A stretch of DNA of 34,594 nucleotides, from contig CAUJEM010000069.1 in assembly GCA_963169915.1 (NCBI GenBank), forward strand, positions 1-34,594, given 5' to 3'. A model generated the notes under the pieces. The model saw only the letters and a list, made by a program, of their open reading frames with translations, did not search any database and was not told the DNA's origin. The position numbers and the translations under genes are program-made. Within the stretch, counting starts at the first letter, position 1; every line of letters starts with the position of its first letter. Origin of the DNA: Myxococcota bacterium (GTDB lineage Bacteria; Myxococcota_A; Polyangia; Polyangiales; Polyangiaceae). Shown here piece after piece: positions 1 to 8,290 of the stretch.

Positions 1-44
1 TCGCTGCACGAGTAGCCTACCGCCCCCTCGCAGCGAAGCGCCCC

Positions 45-362
<318 letters not shown>

Positions 363-564
363 GCCTCGCCTCCCGACCGTCATCCTGCCGCGGGAGGTTA
401 TCACGACTCGGCGTCACGGGTGCGGCGCCGGCGCGGGCGGGAGCGCGGAGCGCGCGTCAGGCGGCACCGGCGGCTCACGGGCGGTGGGCTCTCCGAGTCC
501 GAGCCAGCGCACTCGGCTGCGGTGGCCACGGGAGCGGAGCTCGTCACCGGCGCGAACGCGTGGC

Positions 565-592
565 TTGCCCCCTGGCGACGGCCGCCTAGACT
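565..592 (+). promoter_or_regulatory. Candidate promoter, leaderless, for the 600-1151 gene
   Basis: A -35-like TTGCCC (565-570) is followed after 16 nt by a -10-like TAGACT (587-592). Only 7 nt separate the hexamer from the ATG at 600, so transcription would start at or next to the start codon. There is no Shine-Dalgarno. Assignment is by eye. Confidence 0.4.
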
Positions 593-599
593 GGCGCCC

Positions 600-1151
600 A
601 TGGCGCTCGAGGTCCAGGCAGCGATCCGTCGCGTGCTCACCTGGCGGTGGACGCCGTTTTTCGCCATCAGCGGCGGCTCCGTGCTGTTCGTCGTGGTGGC
701 CGTCGCCGCCATCCCTCGCCAGCTCCCCCAGCGCGCGTCCAGGCCCACCCCTCGCGCGGGCGAGCCCGTGCGAGTCCTCACGGACGACGACGAGGAGCCC
801 GCCGCCGCGCCTACGGCGACCACGGTGCTCAACGCCTCGCGCCCGCTCGCAGCGCCGCCGCCGGTGCCCACGCCCTTCACGGCGCCCCCTCCGGCGCCGC
901 CACCGATCGTGCTTCCGGCGCCACCCGAGCCAGCGCCCCCCGTCATCGTACCGCCGCCCTCACCAGCGCCTCCGGTCGCGGAGGCTCGCGCACAAGAAGA
1001 CGACGAGGAGGACGAGGAGGAGCCGCCACCCGCAGCGAGCGTGCCCAGCCTCCAGCACCTTCGTCCGCTCGGCCTGCGGAGCCTCCCTACCGCCCCGCTC
1101 CAGCCCGCGCCCGGCCCCGAGGCCCCCATCGATCCCTCTCAGCTCCGCTGA
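600..1151 (+). CDS. Single-pass membrane protein with a proline-rich acidic tail
   Basis: 183 residues. A short cytosolic N-terminus is followed by one hydrophobic segment (about residues 19-38). The rest is a low-complexity, proline-rich region with clusters of Asp/Glu (TDDDEE and EDDEEDEEE), giving an N-in, C-out topology. I recognise no family. Proline-rich periplasmic stretches can act as spacers across the cell envelope, but that is general knowledge and not shown here. The gene converges on norD, with the stop codons 10 nt apart inside one inverted repeat. The start is the ATG at 600 just after a -10-like hexamer; longer upstream extensions in this frame are repeat-like. Composition-driven open frames are common here, so the call is moderate. 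Confidence 0.55.
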   Translation: MALEVQAAIRRVLTWRWTPFFAISGGSVLFVVVAVAAIPRQLPQRASRPTPRAGEPVRVLTDDDEEPAAAPTATTVLNASRPLAAPPPVPTPFTAPPPAPPPIVLPAPPEPAPPVIVPPPSPAPPVAEARAQEDDEEDEEEPPPAASVPSLQHLRPLGLRSLPTAPLQPAPGPEAPIDPSQLR

Positions 1152-1167
1152 GCCGGCCGCCTCAGCG
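1146..1167. terminator. Bidirectional terminator-like hairpin over two stop codons
   Basis: Perfect 7-bp arms CGCTGAG and CTCAGCG flank an 8-nt GC loop. The left arm holds the TGA of the plus-strand proline-rich gene and the right arm holds the norD stop. There is no T-run on either side, so it would be a non-canonical terminator or an mRNA 3' end stabiliser. Confidence 0.45.
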
Positions 1168-3093
1168 GGCGAGCTCGGCGCAGAGCCGTCCGAGCGCGGG
1201 CACGAGATCTCCCGGGCGCGCGAGCACCTCATAGCCCCTCGGCCCAAACATCTGCGGGAGCTGACGCCGCGCCGTGGCGTCGATGGCCAAGGCGTAGGCG
1301 TGCACGCCGCGCTGCTCCGCCTCATCGACCGCCTTCCGCACGTCGGCGATCCCGTAGCGCCCCTCGTAGCGATCGAAGTCCGTGGGCTTGCCGTCTCCGA
1401 CCATGATGAGGAGCCGACGGCGCGCCTGCGCCTCCTCCAGCAGCCGGGTGGCGTGGCGGAGGGCTGGCCCGATGCGGGTGTAGCCCGTGGGCGTCACGCT
1501 CGCGAGCCGCAGCGCGGCGTCCTGCCAGTCGCCCTGCATGGGCTTGACGATCTGGACGCGGCAGTCTCGCCGCGTGTTACTGAAGAAGGTGGCCACCCCG
1601 GTGCTGATGGGGAGCCCCGCCAGCGCCTCGCCGAGCACCAGCACGGCCTCCTTGGCGACGTCCAGCACCCGGCGCCCCTCCACCCACGCGTCCGAGGAGA
1701 GGCTGACGTCGAGCAGCACCAGCACCGCGAGATCCTGCACGTGGGGTCGCCGGGCGACGTAGAGCTTGTCGTCCCCGGAGTGGCCAGCGGCGAGCGCCGC
1801 GTGTCGCTCGACCATCACGTCGATGTCCACGTCCACGCCGTCAGGCTGCCGGCCGCGCTCCCGACGGGCGCGCTCGAGGCGCTCGAAGCGCGCCTGCACC
1901 TCCTGCACCTGGCGGTGGTGGCGCACCAGCAGCCGCCGCGTGTCCTCCAGCGCTCGCGCGACGTCGACCGGGCGACGCGCCTTGGACACGAAGACACGGC
2001 AGTGCGCCTTGCGGTAGCTGCGCGCCCGCTCGTCCCACTCGTCGTAGGGGATGCCCCCCGCCTCGGGCGGACCGTCCACCTCCACACCGCCTTGCTCTTC
2101 CTCGAAGCTGAGCTCCGCCCGGTAGAGTGAGCGCGCCCGCTCGCGCGAGCGCACCACCTCGCGCATCTGCAGCTCATCGAGCGCCTCGCCGTGCTCCGCC
2201 AGCTCGTCCTCACCGTCGACGTTCTTGCGCCCGCCGGTGTACTCCTCCACGGTGTGCACCTTCTCGAACGAGTGGACGAGCGGGTTGTCCTCTTGGGGCT
2301 TGTCGTCCAAGCTCACCCGGCGCACGTTCTCGCGCGTCTTGCCCTGCCGCTCGCTGCCCGTCGCGTCCGGGCTACCGCCCGCGGCGGCGGCGGCGGCGGC
2401 GCCGGGCTCTTGGTCCACGCCGCCCCAGAGCCACGGGGGCGGGAGGCTCGCGCTGCCGAGCCCCGCGGCGAGCGGCTCGAGCAGCGGGAGCACGGCCTCC
2501 GGGCGGCGTGGAGCCTGCTGCCCTACGGCGCGCGCCCGCGCGAGCACCTCCCCCGGCACCTCGGGCGCCAGTCGCTCCCACGGCTCACCGAGCGCCGCGC
2601 GCGTGAGCAGCTCGACGAGCTGAGCCCCGGGCGTCATCCGCTGGAGTGGGGGTCTGCGCAGCAGCGCCGCCCGCGCGACCTCACCGAACCACCGCTCGAA
2701 CCCGGGGAGCTCTTCGGTGAGCGAGGCCTGGAGCGCGGGGATGGTGAGCAGCGCGAACAGCTCACGCGCTCGCGGGCCCAGCCGGCGGGGCGGCTCCCAC
2801 TGCCCGCGGAGTGAGCTCGCGTCGAGCACGACGCGCACCAAGTACGCTCGCTCATTGAGCGCAGCGTCGGGCGCCAGCTCCAAGCGCTCGGGCAGAAACA
2901 GCCGCACCCCCTCACGGTGCCCCCCGCCCTCCGCGACCGCGATCTCGAGCTTGCGGTGCGCGAGGGCGGAGCCGAAGAGCTGCAGCCTGCTCCGCAGCGG
3001 CTCGAGCGACGCCGCCGCCTGGCTCACGCGATCGCTCGGGCGCCGCCGCAGCTTCTTGTAGAAAAAGCCGAAGAGCGCCTCGTCCCAACCCAT
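1162..3093 (-). CDS. norD: NorD, VWA-domain activation protein of nitric oxide reductase
   Basis: 643 residues. The family works with the MoxR-type ATPase NorQ to assemble or activate the NorBC enzyme, probably by metal insertion (known from the family). The C-terminal von Willebrand A domain starts near residue 450 and has the metal-ion adhesion site D462-x-S464-x-S466 (LLDVSLSSDAW), T539 in TGYTRIG and D567 in MVGDGKPTDFD. The middle region NPLVHSFEKVHT...GGRKNVDGEDELAEH is characteristic of NorD-type VWA proteins. A seven-alanine run (about 232-238), encoded by a GCC/GCG repeat, sits in a variable linker. It is last in norCBQD, beginning 18 nt after norQ. Start ATG at 3093. Confidence 0.93.
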   Translation of the reverse strand: MGWDEALFGFFYKKLRRRPSDRVSQAAASLEPLRSRLQLFGSALAHRKLEIAVAEGGGHREGVRLFLPERLELAPDAALNERAYLVRVVLDASSLRGQWEPPRRLGPRARELFALLTIPALQASLTEELPGFERWFGEVARAALLRRPPLQRMTPGAQLVELLTRAALGEPWERLAPEVPGEVLARARAVGQQAPRRPEAVLPLLEPLAAGLGSASLPPPWLWGGVDQEPGAAAAAAAGGSPDATGSERQGKTRENVRRVSLDDKPQEDNPLVHSFEKVHTVEEYTGGRKNVDGEDELAEHGEALDELQMREVVRSRERARSLYRAELSFEEEQGGVEVDGPPEAGGIPYDEWDERARSYRKAHCRVFVSKARRPVDVARALEDTRRLLVRHHRQVQEVQARFERLERARRERGRQPDGVDVDIDVMVERHAALAAGHSGDDKLYVARRPHVQDLAVLVLLDVSLSSDAWVEGRRVLDVAKEAVLVLGEALAGLPISTGVATFFSNTRRDCRVQIVKPMQGDWQDAALRLASVTPTGYTRIGPALRHATRLLEEAQARRRLLIMVGDGKPTDFDRYEGRYGIADVRKAVDEAEQRGVHAYALAIDATARRQLPQMFGPRGYEVLARPGDLVPALGRLCAELAR

Positions 3094-3111
3094 GCTGACC
3101 CCGGGCGGTGC

Positions 3112-3882
3112 TCAGAGGCTCAAGTCCGCCAAATCTTGCAGCACGGTGGCGGTCTCCGCGTCGTCCGTGAGCGACTCCACCACCGCCACGCGGCAGGCCT
3201 CCCGTGGCGGCAGGCCGCTGGCGATGAGCCGCGCCGCCCCGATCAGCAGCCGGGTGGACACCGTCTCTCCCAGACCCAGCTCCGCGAGCCCCCGCACCTT
3301 CGCGGCGAGTGCGACCAGCTTCTTGGCCACCGCGGCCGTGGCCCCGCTCTCGGCCAGGACGATCTCCGCCTCGACGTCCGCCGCCGGATAGTCGAAGCGC
3401 AGCGAGACGAAGCGCTGCCGCGTAGAGGCCTTCAGCTCACGAAAGCCGCGGCGATAGCCCGGGTTGTAGCTGGCCACGAGCATGAAGCCCTCCGTCGCCG
3501 CGAGGCTCGTCGCGAGGCGATCGAGGTGCAGCTCGCGCCGATGGTCGGCCAAGGGGTGCAACACCACCACCACGTCCTCGCGCGCCTCCGCCACCTCATC
3601 GAGGTAGAGGATGGCCCCCTCCCGCACCGCGCGCGTGACGGGACCATCCTGCCACTGGGTGTCGCCGCCCTTCACCAGCCAGCGGCCCAGCAGATCTGCC
3701 GCGCTCGTCTCTTCATTGCAGGCCACCGTGACCAGCGGCCGGCCGACCTCATGCGCCATGGCCTCGATGAAGCGAGACTTCCCGCAGCCCGTGGGGCCCT
3801 TGACCAAGAGCGGGAGCCGCTGGGCGTAGGCGTGGCGGAAGACCTCCACCTCGGCGCCAACGGGCCGATAGTAAGGCTTCAT
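3112..3882 (-). CDS. norQ: NorQ, MoxR-family AAA+ ATPase (CbbQ/NirQ/NorQ type)
   Basis: 256 residues. Walker A is GPTGCGKS at residues 29-36 and Walker B is ILYLDEV at 91-97 (D95, E96). A sensor-like ASYNPGYRRGFRELKASTRQRF follows, typical of the CbbQ/NorQ branch. These ATPases pair with a VWA partner, here NorD, to activate an oxidoreductase; for NorQ the target is NorBC and the step is thought to concern the non-haem iron. The ATG at 3882 overlaps the norB stop by 4 bases (ATGA), implying translational coupling. Length is normal and all ATPase motifs are intact. Confidence 0.95.
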   Translation of the reverse strand: MKPYYRPVGAEVEVFRHAYAQRLPLLVKGPTGCGKSRFIEAMAHEVGRPLVTVACNEETSAADLLGRWLVKGGDTQWQDGPVTRAVREGAILYLDEVAEAREDVVVVLHPLADHRRELHLDRLATSLAATEGFMLVASYNPGYRRGFRELKASTRQRFVSLRFDYPAADVEAEIVLAESGATAAVAKKLVALAAKVRGLAELGLGETVSTRLLIGAARLIASGLPPREACRVAVVESLTDDAETATVLQDLADLSL

Positions 3883-5255
3883 GCGAGGTTGGCTTCGGCC
3901 GGCGCCTCGGCGCTCTCGTCCTCGGTGCTGCGGCTGAGCTCACCGACCGGCTTGCCGTACCGGATGAAGTCGTAGATGAAGACCAGCACGCCGATGGTGA
4001 AGAGCGTCGCGGCGAGCGCCAGACCGATGAAGTGCACCTCGATTTCCTTCTGCACGCTGAGGAAATCCATGCCCACCTTGCGCTCCAGGTACACCTGCGC
4101 CACGCCGGCGGTGGCGAAGGCGCCCACCATGGCGACCATGCCGATGTTGGAGGTCCAGAAGGCCACCTGGGCGGTGGTCTTCTGGTAGAGCTTGCGGCCC
4201 GTGAGCAGCGGCAAGCTGTAGCTCATCATGGCCAGCACGATCATGGCGTAGGCGCCCCAGAAGGCGGCGTGGCCGTGCATGGCGGTGACGAGCGTGCCGT
4301 GCGTGTAGAGGTTCACCGAGGGCAGCGTGTGCGCGAAGCCGAGGAAGCCCGCGCCCACGAAGGAGAAGATGGCGCAGCCCACCGTCCAGTAGATGGCGAT
4401 GCTGTTGGGGTGTCGGCGCCCCCCTTTCCGCAGCATGGCGATGGCGTAGATGACCATCCCCAGGAAGGCCAGCGGCTCCAGCGCGCTGAACACCGCGCCG
4501 ATGGGCTTCCAGTACGAGGGCGTCCCGATGAAGTAGTAGTGGTGCCCGGTGCCGAGGATGCCCGAGAGGAAGGTGATGCCGACGATGACGTACAGCCACT
4601 TCTCGATGACCTCACGGTCGACGCCGGTGAGCTTGATGAGCAGGAAGGCCAGGATGGCGCCCATGATGAGCTCCCACACGCCCTCCACCCAGAGGTGCAC
4701 CACCCACCACCGCCAGTAGGAGTCCACCGTCTGGTTGTCCGTGGCCAGCATGCCCGGGATGTAGAGCAGCGCCGTGGCCAAGAGCCCAAAGTACAGGACC
4801 ATGGCGGTGGAGGTCTTGCGCGGCCCGGTCCAGATGGTCGCGCCGATGTTCACGACGAACATCAGCACGTCCACCACCACCAGGTAGTCGAGCGGCCGGG
4901 GGATCTCTAGAAACTTACGGCCCTCCCACCAGCCGAGGTGAAAGCCGACGATGGCGGTGACGCCCACGACCACCAGCGCGATGAGCTGCACGTACGCGAG
5001 CTTTGGCCAGAAGAGCTCGCGCCGCGCCTCCTCCGGCACGATGTAGTACGAGGCGCCCATGAAGCCCGACAAGAGCCACATCACCAGCAAGTTGGTGTGG
5101 GTGGTGCGCGCTACGTGGAAGGGGACGAGCTCGTGCAGCCCGTCATAGCCCGCGTGCGCGAAGGCCATGATGAAGCCGTAGACGAGCTGGAGGGTGAAGA
5201 GCAAAAGGGAGGTGGCGAAAAACCACCACGCGACCCGCTGCGACTCGTACTTCAC
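3879..5255 (-). CDS. norB: NorB, nitric oxide reductase large catalytic subunit
   Basis: 458 residues, about 12 transmembrane segments, haem-copper oxidase superfamily. The enzyme reduces two NO to N2O using electrons from NorC. All expected ligands are visible: H53 (RTTHTN) and H329 for low-spin haem b, H327 for haem b3 (MHGHAAFWGAY), and H187 (HLWVEGVWE), H238 and H239 (GTGHHYYF) for the non-haem iron, with the conserved glutamates E191 and E260. The frame stays open upstream to 5432 but that stretch overlaps norC and has no resemblance to the family. The GTG at 5255 overlaps the norC stop (GTGA) and has an AAGGA-like ribosome site, and the protein then begins KYESQRVAWWFF as expected. No quinol-oxidase N-terminal extension is present, so this is cNOR type. 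Confidence 0.97.
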   Translation of the reverse strand: MKYESQRVAWWFFATSLLLFTLQLVYGFIMAFAHAGYDGLHELVPFHVARTTHTNLLVMWLLSGFMGASYYIVPEEARRELFWPKLAYVQLIALVVVGVTAIVGFHLGWWEGRKFLEIPRPLDYLVVVDVLMFVVNIGATIWTGPRKTSTAMVLYFGLLATALLYIPGMLATDNQTVDSYWRWWVVHLWVEGVWELIMGAILAFLLIKLTGVDREVIEKWLYVIVGITFLSGILGTGHHYYFIGTPSYWKPIGAVFSALEPLAFLGMVIYAIAMLRKGGRRHPNSIAIYWTVGCAIFSFVGAGFLGFAHTLPSVNLYTHGTLVTAMHGHAAFWGAYAMIVLAMMSYSLPLLTGRKLYQKTTAQVAFWTSNIGMVAMVGAFATAGVAQVYLERKVGMDFLSVQKEIEVHFIGLALAATLFTIGVLVFIYDFIRYGKPVGELSRSTEDESAEAPAEANLA

Positions 5256-6019
5256 GGGGTTGGTTCCTTGACGGGGCTGGGCGCCGGAGACGAGCCCGTG
5301 GGGGCGGCGTTGGCGGCAGGGGTCTTCGACTGGTGGCTGAGGAAGGCGACGAGCTCGTCGAGCTGCTCGTCGGAGATGGGCAGCTTCGGCATCTTGGCGC
5401 CCGGCTTGACCGCGCTCGGATCTCGGATCCACTTCTTGAGGTAGTCTGCGTCGAAGCGCTCTCCCACCCCGTCCAGCGCGGGCCCGACGCTGCCGCCTTG
5501 CCCCCCGAGCGTGTGGCAGGCGACGCAGAGCTGGTTATAGACCATGGGGCGGTTGTCCGCGCGTGCCACGGAGCCCTCGGCCTCGTCCGGCACGGCCATG
5601 GGCACGAGGTGTGGCCGCGGGGGGAAGCCCTGCAAATCCACCTGCCCCGCCCACTCGAAGAACGCGACGAGGTGATCGATCTGCTCCTCGCTGAACTTGT
5701 AGTTTTGCATGCGACGCTGCCCCGGGTACATGGCCTCCGGATCCTTGAGGATGGCGCGCACGAACGGCTCCCCGCGCCGCTCCATCACCTTGGTGAGCTC
5801 CGGGGCGTAGTAGCCGCCCTCCCCAAAGAGGGTGTGGCAGCCCATGCAGTTGCTGGACTCCCAGAGCTCCTTCCCGTGGATGGCCGCCGGCGTCAGCTCC
5901 GCCTCCCGCGTCAACCTGGGGATCTGCCCGAAGGTGTCCACCGTGAGCCCGACGAAGGCCAGCGAGCACACGGCCGTGCCAGACACGAAGAAAGCCCGAG
6001 CCATTGATTTCGTGAGCAT
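5252..6019 (-). CDS. norC: NorC with an extra C-terminal cytochrome c domain (di-haem)
   Basis: 255 residues; usual NorC is near 150. An N-terminal membrane anchor (about residues 10-28) is followed by the standard NorC domain with haem site C58-M-G-C61-H62 (SSNCMGCHTLFGEGGYYAPEL) and a likely axial methionine M104 (RRMQNYKF). A second periplasmic cytochrome c domain follows, with C165-V-A-C168-H169 and likely ligand M210 (GAKMPKLP), then a Pro/Ala/Ser-rich tail. The first domain passes electrons to NorB; the second probably acts as a tethered electron donor (inference). First gene of norCBQD. The ATG at 6019 has AAGGTCAAGG directly upstream, and the alternative M6 lacks a ribosome site. Identity of the first half is secure. 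Confidence 0.93.
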   Translation of the reverse strand: MLTKSMARAFFVSGTAVCSLAFVGLTVDTFGQIPRLTREAELTPAAIHGKELWESSNCMGCHTLFGEGGYYAPELTKVMERRGEPFVRAILKDPEAMYPGQRRMQNYKFSEEQIDHLVAFFEWAGQVDLQGFPPRPHLVPMAVPDEAEGSVARADNRPMVYNQLCVACHTLGGQGGSVGPALDGVGERFDADYLKKWIRDPSAVKPGAKMPKLPISDEQLDELVAFLSHQSKTPAANAAPTGSSPAPSPVKEPTP

Positions 6020-6273
6020 CCTTGACCTTGATCCTCGTGGTGGGGCGCGACAAAAGCCGTCCGCCCCCGCCTCATTCAGCCGCGTGACATCCCCAGGGAG
6101 CTGAGCGCCGCGGCCCGCGGCCCGACCTCGTTGAGCGCTGCCACCGCCGACATGCGGGGCTTTCGCTATCAGTGGCCCCTCGCGGGGTCAATGTAAGTCG
6201 GTTGTAAGCGCAACGATTGCGCGCCGGTACCCTGGTCGGCCGCCAGCGCGACGCCAAGCAGTGCCCACCGCGG
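6020..6273. other. Intergenic region upstream of the nor operon
   Basis: 254 bases without a supported gene, between the GH5 stop and norC. On the norC strand it holds a TTGACC hexamer (6191-6186) with weak TGATAG/TAGCGA -10 options about 14-17 nt downstream, a short CCCC-GCGA-GGGG hairpin, a TGTAAG direct repeat (6192-6197 and 6203-6208) and the interrupted palindrome listed separately. I saw no clear FNR/NnrR box (TTGAT-N4-ATCAA) and no sigma-54 -24/-12 pair. Confidence 0.5.
6208..6222. promoter_or_regulatory. Interrupted palindrome, candidate operator upstream of norC
   Basis: GCGCAA-cga-TTGCGC, perfect 6-bp arms with a 3-bp centre, about 190 bp upstream of the norC ATG. It overlaps a second element, GTTG-N6-CAAC (6201-6214). 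The size suits a dimeric regulator site, but the sequence matches no operator I know. Confidence 0.3.
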
Positions 6274-7770
6274 TCAGGGTTTTGGCGTGAGGCGCACCCG
6301 GTGCTCCTGCACCGCCGCATCTGCGGTCACCTGGATGAGGCCGGTCTCCGGGTCGAAGGTGGTGCTGCCGCCGGGATCGCTGGGCAGCGACACGTCGAAG
6401 CCAGCGGGGTAGGTGTGTGCTGGCACGAAGATCTCCGTCGTGCCGGTGACCCCCTTGCGCTGCCTGAAGCTCAGCTCGAAGACGCGGCTCGTGGGGTCGA
6501 AGGAGAACGCTAGGGGTTCGCCCGCGATGGCGCGCGGGTACGGCCGCACCACCGTCGCCACGGCCGGGTTGGAGCTGCCGTCCGAGGCGTGCAGCGCAGC
6601 ACCGCCGGGCCCGCCCGGGTCATAGCTCCAGTACGCCCAGCCGATCTGCATGCGGTCCGCCATGGCCAGCAGCCGCTCCACGAAGGCGGGGGCGTTGGGG
6701 TCCTCCCAGCGGTAGGCCCACCACTCCCCCAGCCACACGGGCATCTGCTGTCGCTCGAGCTCCTTGTGGCGCTCTGTCTCCCACAGCTCCACCGTCGGAT
6801 CCTTGGCGTTGAAGTTGTTGGTCGCCTCGGCAGACACCGAGTAGAGGTGCGGCGCGAACACGATGCGCGGCTCACCCTGGCGCGGGTCACGCAGCACCGG
6901 CAGGTATGAGGGGGAGCCGTTGCCCGGCGCGCCGTAGCGTGGCTCCACGAAGATCCAGTGGCGGGTGTCCACCTTCCGGATGGCGTCGATCATCCGCTGA
7001 TAGAACGGTCCCAGCTTGGTCTCGTCGAACACCTTGGTGGTGCCGCCGTCCTCGGGGCTGCGGCGAAAGAGCGCCTCCCCCACGTCGAAATCCGAGCCCG
7101 GGAAGGGCTCGTTCATGACGTCGTAGCCCACGATGTTGTCGTGCTCCGCGAAGCGCCGCGCGATGGCCTGCCACACGGCGGCGTAGTGCTGCTGCAGATC
7201 CGCGTGGGGGCCCGTGGCGTCCCAGAAGTTGTCGAAGGCGCGCTTGACGGCCGGCTGATAGTAGTTGAGCGCCCACTGATCCTGCAGCTCGAAGGGCTGT
7301 CCGTCGTCCCGGATGGCCCACTCGGGAGCGCCGTCGCAGCAGAACTTCATGGCGTAGACGTCTTGGTGCATGTCGAGCACCACGCGCACGCCCACCCGCC
7401 CGAGGCGGTCCACGTCCGTGGCGATGCGCTCGAGGTACTCCGCGTCGATCTGCCCGGGCTGCGGCTCGAGCGTGTCCCACAGGATGATGTAGCGCGCCAC
7501 GTTGAAGCCCCAGGTCTTGCCGATCCGGTCGAGATCCTCGTCGGTCAGGCCGGGGGAGCGCAGGGGCGCGCTCTTGGCGCGGTTGTTGGTGTTGATGCCG
7601 CGCAAGATGAGCACGCGACCTTGATCGTCCGTGATGAAGCGCGGCGCCTCCACGGGGGCCGGTGACTTCTCTTCCTCGTCCGCGCTACAGCCGGCGAGGG
7701 TGGGCACGAGAGACAAGCAGAGCCAGGTCGATCGACGCAAGATACCGTGGAGGCGCATAGGGCCAAGCAT
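6274..7770 (-). CDS. Lipoprotein GH5 hydrolase, endoglycoceramidase-like
   Basis: 498 residues. The signal peptide ends in a good lipobox LAGC (lipidated C28), so the enzyme is membrane-anchored and exported. The GH5 TIM barrel starts at FITDDQGRVLILRGIN and has the acid/base pair N220-E221 in YDVMNEPFPG and the probable nucleophile E349 in VWLGEWWAY. The segments VVLDMHQDVYA and APEWAI and the beta-rich C-terminal domain (about residues 390-498) match endoglycoceramidases, which cut the sugar headgroup from glycosphingolipids. Substrate is inferred; related GH5 members use other glycolipids. I placed the start at the ATG at 7770 (GGGGGT about 8 nt upstream); the ATG at 7758 is equally possible. 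The upstream extension to 7878 overlaps the neighbouring gene and is not protein-like. Confidence 0.85.
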   Translation of the reverse strand: MLGPMRLHGILRRSTWLCLSLVPTLAGCSADEEEKSPAPVEAPRFITDDQGRVLILRGINTNNRAKSAPLRSPGLTDEDLDRIGKTWGFNVARYIILWDTLEPQPGQIDAEYLERIATDVDRLGRVGVRVVLDMHQDVYAMKFCCDGAPEWAIRDDGQPFELQDQWALNYYQPAVKRAFDNFWDATGPHADLQQHYAAVWQAIARRFAEHDNIVGYDVMNEPFPGSDFDVGEALFRRSPEDGGTTKVFDETKLGPFYQRMIDAIRKVDTRHWIFVEPRYGAPGNGSPSYLPVLRDPRQGEPRIVFAPHLYSVSAEATNNFNAKDPTVELWETERHKELERQQMPVWLGEWWAYRWEDPNAPAFVERLLAMADRMQIGWAYWSYDPGGPGGAALHASDGSSNPAVATVVRPYPRAIAGEPLAFSFDPTSRVFELSFRQRKGVTGTTEIFVPAHTYPAGFDVSLPSDPGGSTTFDPETGLIQVTADAAVQEHRVRLTPKP

Positions 7771-7867
7771 AAGCACAGACCCCCAGCCCTCGCCCAGTCC
7801 CTCCCCTCGGGGAGCGCGCTCGGGCGCCGGCCTCTCACGGCGAGCGGCGGCTGCCCCTGGGGGCCGC

Positions 7868-8227
7868 TCAGTCCTCACCGCGCAGGCGCATCACCGCGCG
7901 GCGCTCTGCCTTGGTGGGCCGCCCTGCGCCGCGGTCTCGGCGTCCCATCAGGGGCTCCCGGGGTGGGGGCGGCGGGGAGTGATCTTCGTAGAGCGCCCGC
8001 GCCCGTGGTGGGGACGAGCGCTTGTCCGCGAGCGCCAGCACCTTCACCACACTGAGGCCACGCGGCGCGTCCGCCCGCACCTCGTCCCCCGGCTTGACGG
8101 GATGAGCGGGCTTGCTGCTGACGCCGTTGAGCTTGACCTTCCCGCCGTTGCAGGCGTCCTGCGCGGCGCGGCGCGAGGCGTAGAGGCGCGCGGCGCAGAG
8201 CCACTGATCCAAGCGCACCGTGTCCAT
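7868..8227 (-). CDS. S4-domain RNA-binding protein, Hsp15-like
   Basis: 119 residues. The N-terminal S4 RNA-binding fold is clear: VRLDQWLCAARLYASRRAAQDAC, then GKVKLNGVSSKPAHPVKPGDEV. A Pro/Arg-rich C-terminal tail ends GRPTKAERRAVMRLRGED, a pattern typical of the Hsp15/HslR family, which binds stalled 50S subunits carrying nascent chains (family knowledge). The ATG at 8227 lies 8 nt after TATACT and starts exactly at the family N-terminus; a GTG at 8260 adds 11 unlikely residues. Transcribed away from the MATE gene. Confidence 0.88.
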   Translation of the reverse strand: MDTVRLDQWLCAARLYASRRAAQDACNGGKVKLNGVSSKPAHPVKPGDEVRADAPRGLSVVKVLALADKRSSPPRARALYEDHSPPPPPREPLMGRRDRGAGRPTKAERRAVMRLRGED

Positions 8228-8235
8228 CGCCAGGC

Positions 8236-8241
8236 AGTATA
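8236..8241 (-). promoter_or_regulatory. -10-like TATACT for the S4-domain gene
   Basis: TATACT on the minus strand, separated from the ATG at 8227 by 8 nt, with no Shine-Dalgarno between. A leaderless transcript is likely. No clear -35 is seen. Confidence 0.45.
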
Positions 8242-8290
8242 CTCGCAGGGACTCGACCACGCTCCCGCGCCGGTGTAGCTCGCCCGCCCA

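Noticed and set aside
4032..4910. 292-codon plus-strand ORF opposite norB
   Set aside because: His/Asp/Glu-rich antisense translation of a membrane protein with a complete ligand set; a typical GC-rich shadow.
5256..5432. 59-residue N-terminal extension of norB
   Set aside because: It lies inside norC in another frame, is Arg/Pro-rich, and a GTGA overlap start with a ribosome site at 5255 gives the normal NorB N-terminus.
6173..6188. CCCC-GCGA-GGGG hairpin as terminator of the GH5 gene
   Set aside because: Only a 4-bp stem, about 90 nt beyond the stop codon and without a T-run; too weak to call.
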